Shown here piece after piece: positions 1-9,557 of a stretch of DNA of 64,000 nucleotides (its first letter is position 1; each line of letters starts with the position of its first letter). The notes beneath the pieces are model-generated. The model did no database searches and was not told where the DNA came from. It was given only the letters and a program-made list of their open reading frames with translations. The stretch comes from Myxococcales bacterium (GTDB taxonomy: Bacteria > Myxococcota > Polyangia > Nannocystales > Nannocystaceae): assembly GCA_016793465.1 (NCBI GenBank), contig JAEUJW010000048.1, forward strand, positions 20,324 through 84,323, given 5' to 3'. The position numbers were made by a program, and so were the translations under genes.

Positions 1-515
1 ACCCGGACCTGGCGGAGCGCCACCGCGACGGTCTGTTCGTGACGCTGCGCCTGCGTTCGTGCATGTATCACCGCTTCCACGCGCCGTGCGACGGGCGCAT
101 GCGCCGGGTGATCTACATCTCCGGAGACACCTGGAACGTCAACCCGATCGCGCTGCGGCGGATCGAGCGGCTGTTCTGTCGCAACGAGCGCGCGGTGCTC
201 GAGTTCGAGCCGCGAGCAGGAGACCTCGCGCTGACGCTGGTGCCCGTGGCGGCGATCCTGGTGGCGAGCATCCGCGTGCACGCGATCGGCGACACGTTGC
301 ACCTGCGCCGGCGCGGGCCCGACGTGATCGCGTGCGCCGCGAGCTACGAGAAGGGCGACGAACTCGGCTACTTCGAGAACGGCTCGACGATCGTCGCCTT
401 CATCAAAGGTCCGTACGAGTTTGCGCCGGAGGTCCGCGAGGGCACGACGATCCGCGCCGGCCAGGCGCTGCTGCGGCGCATCGACCCCCACAACCTGTCC
501 GCGAGGGTGCCATGA
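1..515 (+). CDS. psd: Phosphatidylserine decarboxylase, C-terminal part (5' end outside window)
   Basis: These are the last ~170 codons of a phosphatidylserine decarboxylase; the frame is open to the window edge, so the start lies upstream. The family makes phosphatidylethanolamine from phosphatidylserine at the membrane and self-cleaves to form a pyruvoyl cofactor. Visible hallmarks are the MYHRFHAPCDG block, the NVNP segment, and near the C-terminus ENGSTIVAF, where the Ser (codon 384-386) matches the cleaved Ser of the family's G-S-T site. The residue before Gly is Asn where many members have Leu or Phe. The TGA stop overlaps the ATG of the next gene by four bases (ATGA), so the two are translationally coupled. 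Confidence 0.9.
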   Translation, partial: PDLAERHRDGLFVTLRLRSCMYHRFHAPCDGRMRRVIYISGDTWNVNPIALRRIERLFCRNERAVLEFEPRAGDLALTLVPVAAILVASIRVHAIGDTLHLRRRGPDVIACAASYEKGDELGYFENGSTIVAFIKGPYEFAPEVREGTTIRAGQALLRRIDPHNLSARVP

Positions 516-1147
516 ATACCGCGACCGCCCGTTTGACGTTCCTGGACGAGCTGCGAGAGCAGCGCTGGGACGACCACCGCCACTACCACCAGAGTCGGGT
601 CAACCAATCGCTGCACCTGCTGAGCGCGTGCTGCTTCCTCGTCAGCTACGGGCTGATCGCGGTCAGCCCGATCGCGGCGGCGCTGCTCGGCTGGGTGGTG
701 GCCATGTGGATCCGCCAGATCGGCCACTTCTTCTTCGAGCCGCGCGGGTACGACACGATCAATCACCTCAGCTTCGATGAGAAGGAGGCGATCAAGGTCG
801 GGTTCAATCTGCAGCGCAAGGTCGTGCTGCTGGCGGCCTGGCTGGCCATCCCGCTGACGCTGTGGCTGACGCCGTCGCTGTTCGGCACGATCGCGCCGCA
901 CGCGGGGTGGGGCGAGTACCTCGACCGCGTGGGCGTGGCCTGGCTGGTGCTGGCCGCGGTCGGGCTGCTCGGGCGCACGATGTGGCTGTGCGCGACCCGC
1001 AGCGCGCAGACTGGGGTCGTGTGGCTGACCAAGATCGTCACGGACCCGGTGCACGACATCCTGCTGTACCGCAAGGCGCCGCTGCGGCTGCTGCGCGGCG
1101 AGCGGCTCGACCCGATGACGCACGTCGAGTCCGCCGGGCGGCGCTGA
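512..1147 (+). CDS. Mpo1-like (DUF962-type) integral membrane protein
   Basis: A 211-residue membrane protein whose ATG overlaps the stop of psd. It has a hydrophilic N-terminus with several His residues (HRHYH), a long hydrophobic stretch around residues 30-65, and two further membrane segments near 108-128 and 150-168. The pattern N-x3-LH followed by IRQIGHFFFEPRG resembles the His-containing core of the Mpo1/DUF962 family; yeast Mpo1 is an Fe(II) dioxygenase of 2-hydroxy fatty acid alpha-oxidation. Linkage to psd supports a role in membrane lipid metabolism. The assignment rests on motif resemblance only. I see no other candidate family. Confidence 0.6.
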   Translation: MNTATARLTFLDELREQRWDDHRHYHQSRVNQSLHLLSACCFLVSYGLIAVSPIAAALLGWVVAMWIRQIGHFFFEPRGYDTINHLSFDEKEAIKVGFNLQRKVVLLAAWLAIPLTLWLTPSLFGTIAPHAGWGEYLDRVGVAWLVLAAVGLLGRTMWLCATRSAQTGVVWLTKIVTDPVHDILLYRKAPLRLLRGERLDPMTHVESAGRR

Positions 1148-1149
1148 GC

Positions 1150-2805
1150 TCAGCGAGCGAAGGAGGCGACGCGGCGGACCGCGGCGGCGAGCAGCTCGCG
1201 GGCGGCGCGGCGCTTGATCGCGGCGCCGTTCATGCCGGCGGTCCACCACCAGCCGTCGCCCTCCATGGCCTCGGCGGCGGCGACGAAGCGATCGGCGATC
1301 GCGGCGAAGTCGGCGTCGGACAGGTCGTTGGGGAAGATGAAGCGGCCGCTGCCGATCCACCCGGGGGCGAGGCCGGCGGCGCGCAGGTAGTACTGGAACA
1401 TCCAGTGGTAGCGGCCGGGCTGGGTGTAGACGGTGGTCCAGATCGCCGGCATGCCGGCGACGCGCAGCGGCAGGCCGAGGCGGGCCAGGCGCTCGTTGAG
1501 GCGGCGGGCGCGGCCGTCCCACAGCGCGTCGAGGCCGGCGTAGCCGGCGAGCACCGCGGGGTCGTCGAGGTGCACGAGGAACTCGTGCATCGTCGCCATC
1601 ACGTATGGGTGAGCGTTGAAGGTGCCGCGGGCGAAGCAGATGTCGGCGGGGCGCTCGTCGCGGAAGCGGCGCATGAGGTCGCGGCGCCCGCAGACGACGC
1701 CGACGGGCAGGCCGCCGCCGAGGCTCTTGCCGTAGGTGACGAGGTCGGCGCGCACGCCGAAGTACTCCTGGGCGCCGCCGCGGGCCAGGCGGAAGCCGAG
1801 GAAGACCTCGTCGAGGATGAGCACGATGCCGCGTTCGCTGCACACGGCGCGCAGGTCGGCGAGCCAGCGGGCGTAGGCCGCGCGGTCGAGGCCGGCGGTG
1901 CGCTCGCCGGTGAGCAGCGTCGAGTCGACCGGCGGGGCCTGGTTGGGGTGCATGGCCTGGATCGGGTTGACGAGCACGCAGGCGATATCGTCGCGCGTGC
2001 GCAGGACCTCGAGGGTGGTCGGGCTCAGCTCGGCGAGGGTGAGCACGTCGCGCGCGGGCCGGGGGTTGCCGACGCCGACCTGCACGCCGTCCCACCAGCC
2101 GTGGTAGGCGCCGCAGAAGCGCACGACGCGGGCGCGGCCGGTGTGGTAGCGGGCCAGGCGGACGGCCTGCATGACGGCCTCGGTGCCCGACATGTGGAAC
2201 GAGACCTCGTCGAGCCCGGACACGGCGCGCAGGCGGCGGGCGTTGTCGAGGACGATCGGGTGGTAGGCGCCGAGCACCGCGCCGAGCTCGCGCGCACGGG
2301 CGACGCCGCGGTCGATGCACCGCCTGTAGAACTCGTTGCCGAACAGGTTGACGCCGTAGGAGCCGCCGAGATCGAAGGCCCAGTTGCCGTCGAGGTCGCG
2401 CACGCGGACTCCGTCGGACTCGGCGAGCACGCCGGCGACGGGGAGGTGGGCCCGCACGTGGTCGCGGTACTGGAACGGCACGCGGTGAGCGGCGACGAAC
2501 GCGGCGTCGGACACGACGTCGTGGAGGGCCGCGCCGACGGCGAGGGTCCGCGGGGCGCGGGCGCGGAGCTGGCGGGCGAGGCGGTCGAAGCCGGCGCGGC
2601 GGCGCTGGGCGACGTCGTCGGGGGCGTCGTCGGAGGCGAAGAACCGGACCGCGTCGTAGGCGAGCGCGGGCACCAGGCGGGCGATCCGCAGGGCCGTGCG
2701 CGGGTGGCCGGCGAGCCCGGGGTGCTTGGCCCGCGACAGCAGCAGGCGCTGGCGCAGGCGGCGGGTCGGATCGACGAGGCGGGCGAGGCCGCGGAGGAGG
2801 GTCAT
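1150..2805 (-). CDS. Class III PLP-dependent aminotransferase (glutamate-1-semialdehyde aminomutase-like)
   Basis: A 551-residue fold-type I PLP enzyme of the class III aminotransferase/aminomutase group. About 110 N-terminal residues precede the catalytic domain and match no domain I know. Diagnostic segments are MSGTEAVMQAVRLAR (PLP phosphate binding), FCGAYHGWWDG, the ILDEVFLGFR acidic block, and TYGKSLGGGLPVG, whose Lys360 should form the Schiff base. Its ATG overlaps the stop of the upstream PHP-glycosyltransferase gene (ATGA), so both are one operon. The context suggests it supplies an amino-modified precursor for a glycan or glycolipid; the substrate cannot be read from the sequence. 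It converges on the Mpo1-like gene with a two-base gap. Confidence 0.88.
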   Translation of the reverse strand: MTLLRGLARLVDPTRRLRQRLLLSRAKHPGLAGHPRTALRIARLVPALAYDAVRFFASDDAPDDVAQRRRAGFDRLARQLRARAPRTLAVGAALHDVVSDAAFVAAHRVPFQYRDHVRAHLPVAGVLAESDGVRVRDLDGNWAFDLGGSYGVNLFGNEFYRRCIDRGVARARELGAVLGAYHPIVLDNARRLRAVSGLDEVSFHMSGTEAVMQAVRLARYHTGRARVVRFCGAYHGWWDGVQVGVGNPRPARDVLTLAELSPTTLEVLRTRDDIACVLVNPIQAMHPNQAPPVDSTLLTGERTAGLDRAAYARWLADLRAVCSERGIVLILDEVFLGFRLARGGAQEYFGVRADLVTYGKSLGGGLPVGVVCGRRDLMRRFRDERPADICFARGTFNAHPYVMATMHEFLVHLDDPAVLAGYAGLDALWDGRARRLNERLARLGLPLRVAGMPAIWTTVYTQPGRYHWMFQYYLRAAGLAPGWIGSGRFIFPNDLSDADFAAIADRFVAAAEAMEGDGWWWTAGMNGAAIKRRAARELLAAAVRRVASFAR

Positions 2806-5423
2806 GCGCCGACCTCCGAGCGCGGATCGTCGAGGTCGACCTGGCGCGGCACGAGCTCGAAGATCCGCGCGCCGCCGGCCTGGGCCTGACGCTCCTGGGC
2901 GATGCGCCTGCGGTAGGCGTCGGCGTCGAGGATGGCGGTGAAGGGGGCGTCGACGCGGTTGGCGACGGCGAAGGCGCGGGCGTCGCGAGCCATGCGGGCG
3001 CGCAGCTCGGGGTCCAGCAGCCGCTCCATGGCGTCGTGGAGGGCGTGCACGTCGCGACCGGCGACCTTGAGCCCGGTGAGGCCGTCGCGCATGAGCTCGG
3101 CGGGGCCGCCGATGTCGGACACGATCACCGGGACGCCGGAGGCCTGGGCCTCGAGCGGGGCGTTCCCCCAGGTGTCGGTGGTGCTGGGGAACAGCTTGAC
3201 GTCGATCGAGGCGAGCGCGCGGGCGAGGTCGTCGCCGGCGAGGAAGCCGGTGAAGGTGACGGGCAGGCCGGCGAGGCCGCGCGCGAGGGCCTCGCGGTAG
3301 GGGCCGTCGCCGATGACGACGAGGTGGACGTCGGGGTGCGCGGCGTGGAGCAGGCGAAACGCCTCGGCGATCAGGTGGAGGTTCTTCTCGAGGCCGAGGC
3401 GGCCGACGTAGGCGAACTTGACGACGGCGTCCTCGCGCTCGAGGCCGAAGCGGCGCCAGAAGCCGGGGGTGCGGAGGTCGGGGCGGAAGCGGTCGACGTC
3501 GACCCAGCGGTCGAGGATGAGGAGCTTGCGGTTGCGCAGGCCGCGGCGGTGGAGCAGGCGGGCGATGAACTGCGAGGGCACGAGGACCTCGTCGACGGCG
3601 TGGTAGAAGACCAGCATGTAGCGCCAGGCGAGGGCCTCGAGGCTGACGTCGCGGGTGTACTGCTCGACGTACTCGGGGAAGCTGGTGTGGTAGGTGGCCG
3701 CGGACTCGATCTGCAGGGTCTTGGCGGCGAGCAGGCCGGCGAGGCCGACGGTGCCGGGGGTGCTGATCTGCAGCTTGGTGAAGCCGGCCTCCTGGACGTA
3801 GCGGAGCAGCTCGAGGAGCGGCGGGATGCGGATCTTCAGGCCGTCGTACTCGGGGAAGTCGAGGTCGACGACCGACGGGAAGATCTTCAGGCGGCCGGCG
3901 GCGAGGAAGCGCTGGACCTCGGGGTCGCGGCTGCGCGCCTCGATCTCCGCGGCGGACAGGCAGGTGACGACGGTGAAGTCGACGCCGCGGCGGGTGGCCT
4001 CGTGCAGCATGCGGCGGATGCTGGTCGAGACGCCGTTGATCTCGAAGAACGTGTCGGTGAACAGGACCAGGCGGCGGGGCTCGCCGAGGTCGAAGGCCTT
4101 GCGCACGTCGCGGGTGATCCGGCAGTCCGAGCTCTGCGAGAGGAAGGCCACGAGATAGGGCAGGGACACGAACAGGTGCGAGGACAGCAGGGCGACGGCT
4201 TGCTTGATCGCGCCGACCCAGCTGCGCCCGAGCGCGGCCCGCAGGTTGGTGGTGTAGCGGGTGAACACGCGGTTCACGAGGGTGTTGACGACCAGGAAGA
4301 TGCGGTCGTCGGTGCCGTCGGTGGCCGCGAGCTTGCGGCGAAACTCCGGGTCGACGAGCAGGGCGAGGATCTCGTCGTCGAGGATGGACTCGAACGAGCG
4401 GCCCTCGCGGGCGGGCAGCAGCGGGCGCAGCCAGCGGTGGGCGAGCGCGCGTACGGCGAGGCCGAGGCGTGTGTGCGGCGGGTCGTCGTCGGAGAAGGCG
4501 ATGCGCAGCAGCGACTGCGCGGGGCCCCCGAGGCGCGGGCCGGCGGCGGACCGCTCGCGGCGGGCGTGGCCGTCGTGGATCAGCTTTAGCAGCGAGTGCG
4601 CGAGGGTGACGGGGCCGCCGTGGGCGCCGCCGGGGCGGGTCTCGCGGCGGCGGATCGCCAGCACGAGGTCGTCGGCGGTCGGACGGGCGCCGTGGTAGGC
4701 GAACTCGGTCCAGGTGCGGCCGGGGTGGATGCCGGAGTGATCGTCGGAGCCGCCGACGACGGCCTTGCGCCACGGCATGTCACCCTTCGGGGCGATACGG
4801 TGGCGCTCGGCCAGGCGCTCGAGGGTGGCGCGGTCGAGGCTGCGGAGCAGCTCCCCGGTCAGGCCGTTGAGCGCCGGGGTGCGCGCGCCGTTCTGGATCT
4901 CCAGGCAGTTGCAGAGCAGCAGCGCCTTCTCGAGGTGGGCGACGGTCAGCGAGCCCTCGCGCCCGTACGGGCGGTTCTGCGTGCTCATCAGCGGGTGGGT
5001 CATGAAGTAGGCGAGGCGGTTGCCGGCGGGCTGGAGGTGCTCCGCGGCGATCTGCGCGTCGAGCCAGGCGACGAGCTCGTAGACGTTGGCGCGCAGGCGG
5101 TCGGCCTCGGCGAACTGGGCCTCGCTGACGTTGGCGACGGTGATGTGGATGTTGCAGCCGTCCTCGGGGAAGGTGGCTGTCAGCTCGGAGCTGAGGAACA
5201 CGTCGGGCAGGCCGGCGTCGAGCAGCTCGCGGACCCCGGCGATCGAGTTGTGGTCGGTGAGGGTGACGAGGGCCATGCCGCGGCGGCGCAGCAGGCGGTA
5301 GAGCGCCTTCGGGTCGGAGTAGGACTCGGGGATGGCGAACGCGTTGGCCGCGTAGTAATCGGTCACGTTCGAGGCGTGGGAGTGCAGGTGGAGGTCGACG
5401 CGCGCGAGGAGTTCGTCGGTCAC
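2802..5423 (-). CDS. PHP-domain phosphoesterase fused to a GT4 glycosyltransferase
   Basis: An 873-residue two-part protein with a GTG start. Residues ~8-290 form a PHP domain: DLHLHSH (D10, H12, H14, H16), TLTDHNS, and GGSDDHSG later, which supply the metal ligands of PHP phosphoesterases. Residues ~300-410 link the halves. From ~415 on it is a retaining family 4 glycosyltransferase: LFTDTFFEINGVSTS at the acceptor side, then YVGRLGLEKNLHLI, GDGPYR, and the nucleotide-sugar loop EAQASGVPVIVSDIGG. No signal peptide or membrane helix is seen, so it should act in the cytoplasm. A PHP module might hydrolyse a phosphorylated sugar before or after transfer; that coupling is inference. First gene of an operon with the aminotransferase. 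Confidence 0.88.
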   Translation of the reverse strand: MTDELLARVDLHLHSHASNVTDYYAANAFAIPESYSDPKALYRLLRRRGMALVTLTDHNSIAGVRELLDAGLPDVFLSSELTATFPEDGCNIHITVANVSEAQFAEADRLRANVYELVAWLDAQIAAEHLQPAGNRLAYFMTHPLMSTQNRPYGREGSLTVAHLEKALLLCNCLEIQNGARTPALNGLTGELLRSLDRATLERLAERHRIAPKGDMPWRKAVVGGSDDHSGIHPGRTWTEFAYHGARPTADDLVLAIRRRETRPGGAHGGPVTLAHSLLKLIHDGHARRERSAAGPRLGGPAQSLLRIAFSDDDPPHTRLGLAVRALAHRWLRPLLPAREGRSFESILDDEILALLVDPEFRRKLAATDGTDDRIFLVVNTLVNRVFTRYTTNLRAALGRSWVGAIKQAVALLSSHLFVSLPYLVAFLSQSSDCRITRDVRKAFDLGEPRRLVLFTDTFFEINGVSTSIRRMLHEATRRGVDFTVVTCLSAAEIEARSRDPEVQRFLAAGRLKIFPSVVDLDFPEYDGLKIRIPPLLELLRYVQEAGFTKLQISTPGTVGLAGLLAAKTLQIESAATYHTSFPEYVEQYTRDVSLEALAWRYMLVFYHAVDEVLVPSQFIARLLHRRGLRNRKLLILDRWVDVDRFRPDLRTPGFWRRFGLEREDAVVKFAYVGRLGLEKNLHLIAEAFRLLHAAHPDVHLVVIGDGPYREALARGLAGLPVTFTGFLAGDDLARALASIDVKLFPSTTDTWGNAPLEAQASGVPVIVSDIGGPAELMRDGLTGLKVAGRDVHALHDAMERLLDPELRARMARDARAFAVANRVDAPFTAILDADAYRRRIAQERQAQAGGARIFELVPRQVDLDDPRSEVGA

Positions 5424-5579
5424 GCGGCTATTCGATCACCTGTCTGTCGAGGGCAGGCGTCCGGCGGACGACGATCTCGCAACATGCTCGCCGCGCCGTC
5501 GAGGTCGACGACCCCGGACTGACCGAGCAGCAGGCGCCGTCGGTGGCGGTGTCGAGCGCCGCCGCGGCGAGCCGCGGAA

Positions 5580-5819
5580 CGGCTGCGGCCCGCGCTCACC
5601 GCCCCGCGCGCAGGCGGCAAGCGCCACATGATCGGCGCGTGGCGCATCGACCTCGACGGCGACACCGCGACCTCGACCTCCACGTACTGGGTCGTGAACG
5701 CCCGCGCCGGCACCACGATCGTCGCCACCGGCGCCTACGAGGACGTGATCACCCGGAGAGACGGCGCCTGGCGGCTCCAGCGGCGCGTCCAGACCATCGA
5801 CCCCTCGTTCACGATGTGA
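5580..5819 (+). pseudogene. C-terminal remnant of a SnoaL-like (NTF2 fold) protein
   Basis: An open stretch encodes a convincing C-terminal half of a SnoaL-like domain: HMIGAWRIDLDGDTAT, then GAYEDVITRRDGAWRLQRR, the usual last three strands of the family. The first in-frame ATG (5628) falls in the middle of the fold. Upstream, no frame encodes the N-terminal helices; instead there is Arg/Pro-rich translation. I read this as a decayed gene, about 65 residues left of a typical 130-150. The rest of 5424-5876 shows nothing else convincing. Confidence 0.5.
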
Positions 5820-5876
5820 CCCGCGCCGATTCGAAGTCCGCATGGGCCCCGCCGCCGGCGAACGGCCGGCGACGGC

Positions 5877-6191
5877 TCAGAACTTGGCCGCAGGCGCGGA
5901 CCCGGACGGGTCGACGCGCTTGCGCACGACCGCATAGTCCGTCGAGCTCCCGGATCCCATCACCGTGGCGTTCGTCGCCGAGTTCAGGATCGTCACGCCC
6001 TCGCCGCCCATGGCGCACGCCCGCGGTCGGACGATCTCGCGGTACTTCTCCTGAAAGGGGTCCTGGATCCCCGTCTCGTAGAGGACGACGTGGCCGATGA
6101 CCTCGTGGCTCCCGCTGCCGGGCGCCAGCTCGTCCATCGTGAAGCTACGAAACTCGAGCTCGCCCCCCGACGGTCGGCCCGGGACCATCAC
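5877..6191 (-). CDS. Hypothetical protein, 104 residues
   Basis: A short ORF with adjacent GTG (6191) and ATG (6188) start choices. The product has a hydrophilic N-terminus and a compact C-terminal half (GHVVLYETGIQDPF, RPRACAMGGEGVTILNSATN, YAVVRKR) resembling the C-terminal part of small outer-envelope lipoproteins in which a Cys-x-x-Gly-Gly segment precedes a short strand. It has no signal peptide, and an in-frame stop lies only ten codons upstream of the GTG. It may therefore be a 5'-truncated lipoprotein gene. Its start lies 23 bases from that of the divergent Cys-rich ORF. I do not recognise the family with confidence. Confidence 0.5.
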   Translation of the reverse strand: MMVPGRPSGGELEFRSFTMDELAPGSGSHEVIGHVVLYETGIQDPFQEKYREIVRPRACAMGGEGVTILNSATNATVMGSGSSTDYAVVRKRVDPSGSAPAAKF

Positions 6192-6214
6192 GGACCCAGC
6201 TCGGCGGCGACAGG

Positions 6215-6436
6215 ATGGCGTTCACGGACACGAGTTGTCATGTATGCGACACGCCGCTCGGCGCCTCGCCAGCGTGCCCCCGGTCCGGGATGCTCCGCTC
6301 CTGGGCCGTCTTTCCTTGCTCGTATTGCCCCGCGGAGCAAGCCGTATGCGCGCCGCATTTCGAAGATCGATGCGACGCGCACATCCTCGAGTGCGTCGCC
6401 TGCGGGATGACGTCGACCAGCACGTGTGTCTGCTGA
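6215..6436 (+). CDS. Small cysteine-rich putative zinc-binding protein
   Basis: A 73-residue ORF with twelve Cys and three His, grouped as CHVC, CSYC, CAPH, CDAH, CVAC and CVC, a spacing that suggests one or two treble-clef or B-box-like zinc sites. Codon use has fewer GC-ending codons than the neighbouring genes. A weak purine run (GGCGACAGG) precedes the ATG. It could be a real small gene or part of a decayed region. The 255 bases from 6437 to the next gene show nothing I can support. Confidence 0.42.
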   Translation: MAFTDTSCHVCDTPLGASPACPRSGMLRSWAVFPCSYCPAEQAVCAPHFEDRCDAHILECVACGMTSTSTCVC

Positions 6437-6691
6437 CCGCGTGCGCCACGATGTTTGCGCCGCACCTTCCAGCGACGGGCGGGCCCGGCTTCCCGGTCGT
6501 CAACGCCTGGCAGCAGAGTTACGGCGGCGTCGAAGATTGGGGCAACGGCGACGAGCCCGACACCGGATGTGCGCCCGCCCCGATCGGTCACGGCGCCGCA
6601 GAAGTTCGACCGGCCGGCTTGCCGTCCGGGTAGACACCCCGAAACCTTGGGGGTCTTCTACCGAGATAGGCGCAGGCATCGGGAGCCATAG

Positions 6692-9520
6692 ATGCCGGCG
6701 AGGGTCCGAGGTCTGGCCGTCGCGGCGGGTCCTGTGCACCCTCGATCGATGGCTGTTCGGGGCGAGCGGGAGGTGGCGGGCGTGCGATCGCGGCCGGACG
6801 ACGTGCGGGCCGCGTCGCAGTCGGCCGAGCCGGTCGTGAGCGGCGGGGTGAATCGTCGCGGCGTGATGTCGTGGGCGCAGGCGACGGCGCTCCAGCGGGC
6901 GGCGGGCAACCGCGCGGTAGCGAGGTTGGTGCAGGCCAAGCGCGACCCTTCGCGTGCGGGGCCGCCGGCGTCCGAGGCGGCGGTCCGCGAGGCGGCGGCC
7001 GCGGGTACTCGCGGCTCCTGGGCCGCGCTGCCGCACCTGGAGGCGATCCAGCGCTCGTTCGGGGCGGCGCACGATCTCTCGGGCGTGCGGGCCCACATCG
7101 GCGGGGCCGCGGCGACGGCGAGCGCGGCGATGGGGGCGCAGGCCTACGCGGTCGGCGAGCGGGTCGCCTTCGCCGCGGCGCCGAGCTTGCGGGTGGCGGC
7201 TCACGAGGCCGCGCACGTGATCCAGCAGCGGCGCGGCGTGTCGCTGTCCGGCGGCGTCGGGCGGGCCGGAGACCGCCACGAGCGGGAGGCGGACGAGGCG
7301 GCGGAGCGCGTGGTGGCGGGGCGCTCGGCCGCCGGGCTGTTCGGCGCGCACGCGGGCGAGGCTCACGCCGCGACGCGCGTGCAGGGGGCGCCGGCGGTGC
7401 AGCGGCTGGAGATCGGGCAGCGCCCCTTCTCCGACGGGTACGCGCCGCTCACCGGCGACGACCGGTGGCTCCTGACGGCGAAGCAGTACGAGGTGCGGCT
7501 CGGCGTCTACGCCTATTCGCACCCGGCCGCGGAGCGGGCCCTGGACGCTGCTCTCTACAGGATGGAGGAGGTGATCCGCGCCGCCTACGACGCCAACGAC
7601 ATGGACGAGAGCCAGGAGCTCGCGCTCTACCGCGAGGTGTTCACCAGGGACGATCCGGGCAGCGCGGGGCAGGTCGGGGCCGACCTCCTCCTCGACCATA
7701 TCGGCGATGTCCTCGGCGGGGGCAACCTGCGCGAGCGGATGACCGCGTTCTACAACGCGGCCTACTACAACTCGGCGCCGGGGCAGCCGCCGCTGCGGGG
7801 CCTCAAGCAGATCGCGCTGGACGCCCTGATGCTGAGCGAGACGCACGAGACAGTCGAGGGTGCGAACGCCGGCGCGGAGCGCCTCGGCCTGGACACGGTC
7901 GCGCTCGGCGAGATGCGCGAGTTCCTCCGCGGGTACCGCCGCGCCGGCTTCAAGTCCGCGACGCAGCTCCTCGACAGACTCGCCGGGTGGACCGGCTCCG
8001 CGCGGCGGGTCGGCTACAACTTCGCGGACGATCCGTTCGCCCTCGGCAACCTGGCCCTCGCGAACGAGCTGCGCGGCACCCTCGAAATGGGGAGCAGCCA
8101 GGCGGGCCGCGTGAGCCGCACGGACGAAGAGCGGGACGGCGAGAAGCGGACCGCCGAGCAATACGAGGAGTTGGGGGTCGAGCTCTCGTATCTGGAGAGG
8201 GCATACACCCGGCGCGCGATGGGCGGCGACCTGGCGGACGACGCGTACGCGACGACCCACCTCCCGTGGGTGGAGGGGCACACCGCTTACGAGATGTCCG
8301 ATGACAACAGCTGGGTGAGGTCGGTCCGCGACAAGCTCAGAATGCCGGTCGTCGCCGGCGTCTCCGGCACGACCGCCCGCATGCTGACCGCGTTCAAGTG
8401 GCTCAACACCGGCGTCAGCCCGCTCGACTTCCGCCTGGCGCTGATGGGCTGGATGCTGCCCGCATGGGACCACTCCCTCTACGAGATCCTCCGCGGGTCG
8501 CAGCTCGCCGGTGTCAGGGGGGCAGGGGAGGGCGTCCCGGACGACGTGGTGAGGATGTACATGAACATCCCGCCGCTCACCACGGAGGAGCTGCGCGCGC
8601 ATGTGGCGGAGTACAAGATGTTCCCGCACGAACACATCTATATGGCGAACATGCGGGCCGACGAGAGCGACGCGGAGGGCTACAAGGCGGTGCACGCGAG
8701 GAGTAACTATTACTCGCAGCCGTCGATCCGCGACGATCCGCGGGTCAGCGTGGCCCACGCGACGGCGATCTACGGTTACACGAGCGGCATCCATGTGCTG
8801 ATGAACGCGCTCGTGAGCGCCCCCGTCGATTACAGCGTGAACGGGGTAGGGACCCCCTCGCTCATCCGCAAGCAGCTCATGGACCGCGCTCACCACCTGT
8901 GTCGCTGGCTGTATCTGACGCGGATGCCCGCCGATACGCTCCCGGACGAGGAGCAGGCGGAGCTGCTGAAGCTGGGCGCCCCGGAGAAGATGGATGTGTT
9001 CTCGAAGGAGAATCGCAGGGCGGAGTGGGGGGGTTACTGCCGCGACCCGGCGCGCACCAGCGAGGAGGTCGACCGGTATCTTCGGACGGAGGTCGATCCA
9101 TGGATCGACGACATCTACCTCGATGTGTACAAAGAGCTGAAGACGCACATCTGCATGACGGTGGAGGGCCTGTCGCAGCTCCCCGCGGTCGACGGCATGG
9201 AGGTCTACCGCGGCGACTGGTCGGCGATGGTCGGCTCTCGCTACGAGAAGGGCCGGACGACCACGCTCCCCGAGCTCACCAGCTTCTCGAAGAGTCCGGA
9301 GAAGGCCCTCGAGTTCGCCAGCGGCGGATCGATGTCCTACCCGGTGGTGATCGAGCTGGCGCTGACGGGCAAGGGCGGGCGCGACATCTCGGCGTTCTCC
9401 AAGATCGTCTCCGAGGAGGAGGTGCTCCTGCTGCCCGGCACGAGGATCCGGGTGGGCGAGGTGCGCTGGGTGCAGGACGGCGACGTGTGGTACAAGGCCG
9501 TGACCGCCGAGGAGGTCTGA
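6692..9520 (+). CDS. DUF4157 / ADP-ribosyltransferase fusion; predicted secreted toxin
   Basis: A 942-residue protein in three parts. Residues ~60-200 carry the signature of DUF4157 proteins: [14 protein letters not shown], then [15 protein letters not shown] and a zinc-protease-like HEAAHVIQQ (H171, E172, H175). Residues ~210-680 are mostly helical and unassigned. Residues ~690-935 look like an R-S-E ADP-ribosyltransferase: helix [20 protein letters not shown] (R840), [15 protein letters not shown] (S864, S866) and [15 protein letters not shown] with the E908-x-E910 pair that favours arginine as target. DUF4157 is known as a marker of cargo carried by extracellular contractile injection systems. 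No signal peptide is present. No injection-system or immunity gene is seen nearby. Later starts (6749, 6866) are possible. Confidence 0.85.
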   Translation: MPARVRGLAVAAGPVHPRSMAVRGEREVAGVRSRPDDVRAASQSAEPVVSGGVNRRGVMSWAQATALQRAAGNRAVARLVQAKRDPSRAGPPASEAAVREAAAAGTRGSWAALPHLEAIQRSFGAAHDLSGVRAHIGGAAATASAAMGAQAYAVGERVAFAAAPSLRVAAHEAAHVIQQRRGVSLSGGVGRAGDRHEREADEAAERVVAGRSAAGLFGAHAGEAHAATRVQGAPAVQRLEIGQRPFSDGYAPLTGDDRWLLTAKQYEVRLGVYAYSHPAAERALDAALYRMEEVIRAAYDANDMDESQELALYREVFTRDDPGSAGQVGADLLLDHIGDVLGGGNLRERMTAFYNAAYYNSAPGQPPLRGLKQIALDALMLSETHETVEGANAGAERLGLDTVALGEMREFLRGYRRAGFKSATQLLDRLAGWTGSARRVGYNFADDPFALGNLALANELRGTLEMGSSQAGRVSRTDEERDGEKRTAEQYEELGVELSYLERAYTRRAMGGDLADDAYATTHLPWVEGHTAYEMSDDNSWVRSVRDKLRMPVVAGVSGTTARMLTAFKWLNTGVSPLDFRLALMGWMLPAWDHSLYEILRGSQLAGVRGAGEGVPDDVVRMYMNIPPLTTEELRAHVAEYKMFPHEHIYMANMRADESDAEGYKAVHARSNYYSQPSIRDDPRVSVAHATAIYGYTSGIHVLMNALVSAPVDYSVNGVGTPSLIRKQLMDRAHHLCRWLYLTRMPADTLPDEEQAELLKLGAPEKMDVFSKENRRAEWGGYCRDPARTSEEVDRYLRTEVDPWIDDIYLDVYKELKTHICMTVEGLSQLPAVDGMEVYRGDWSAMVGSRYEKGRTTTLPELTSFSKSPEKALEFASGGSMSYPVVIELALTGKGGRDISAFSKIVSEEEVLLLPGTRIRVGEVRWVQDGDVWYKAVTAEEV

Positions 9521-9557
9521 GGGGCGTCGCAGCCCGGCGAGGCCGCGGCGCCCGCGG

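Noticed and set aside
3036..4589. Long plus-strand open frame opposite the PHP-glycosyltransferase gene
   Set aside because: Product is Glu/Val/Ala/Gly low complexity with no motif; such antisense frames are expected in DNA of this GC content. The same holds for long open frames opposite or overlapping the kinases and the MopE lipoprotein.
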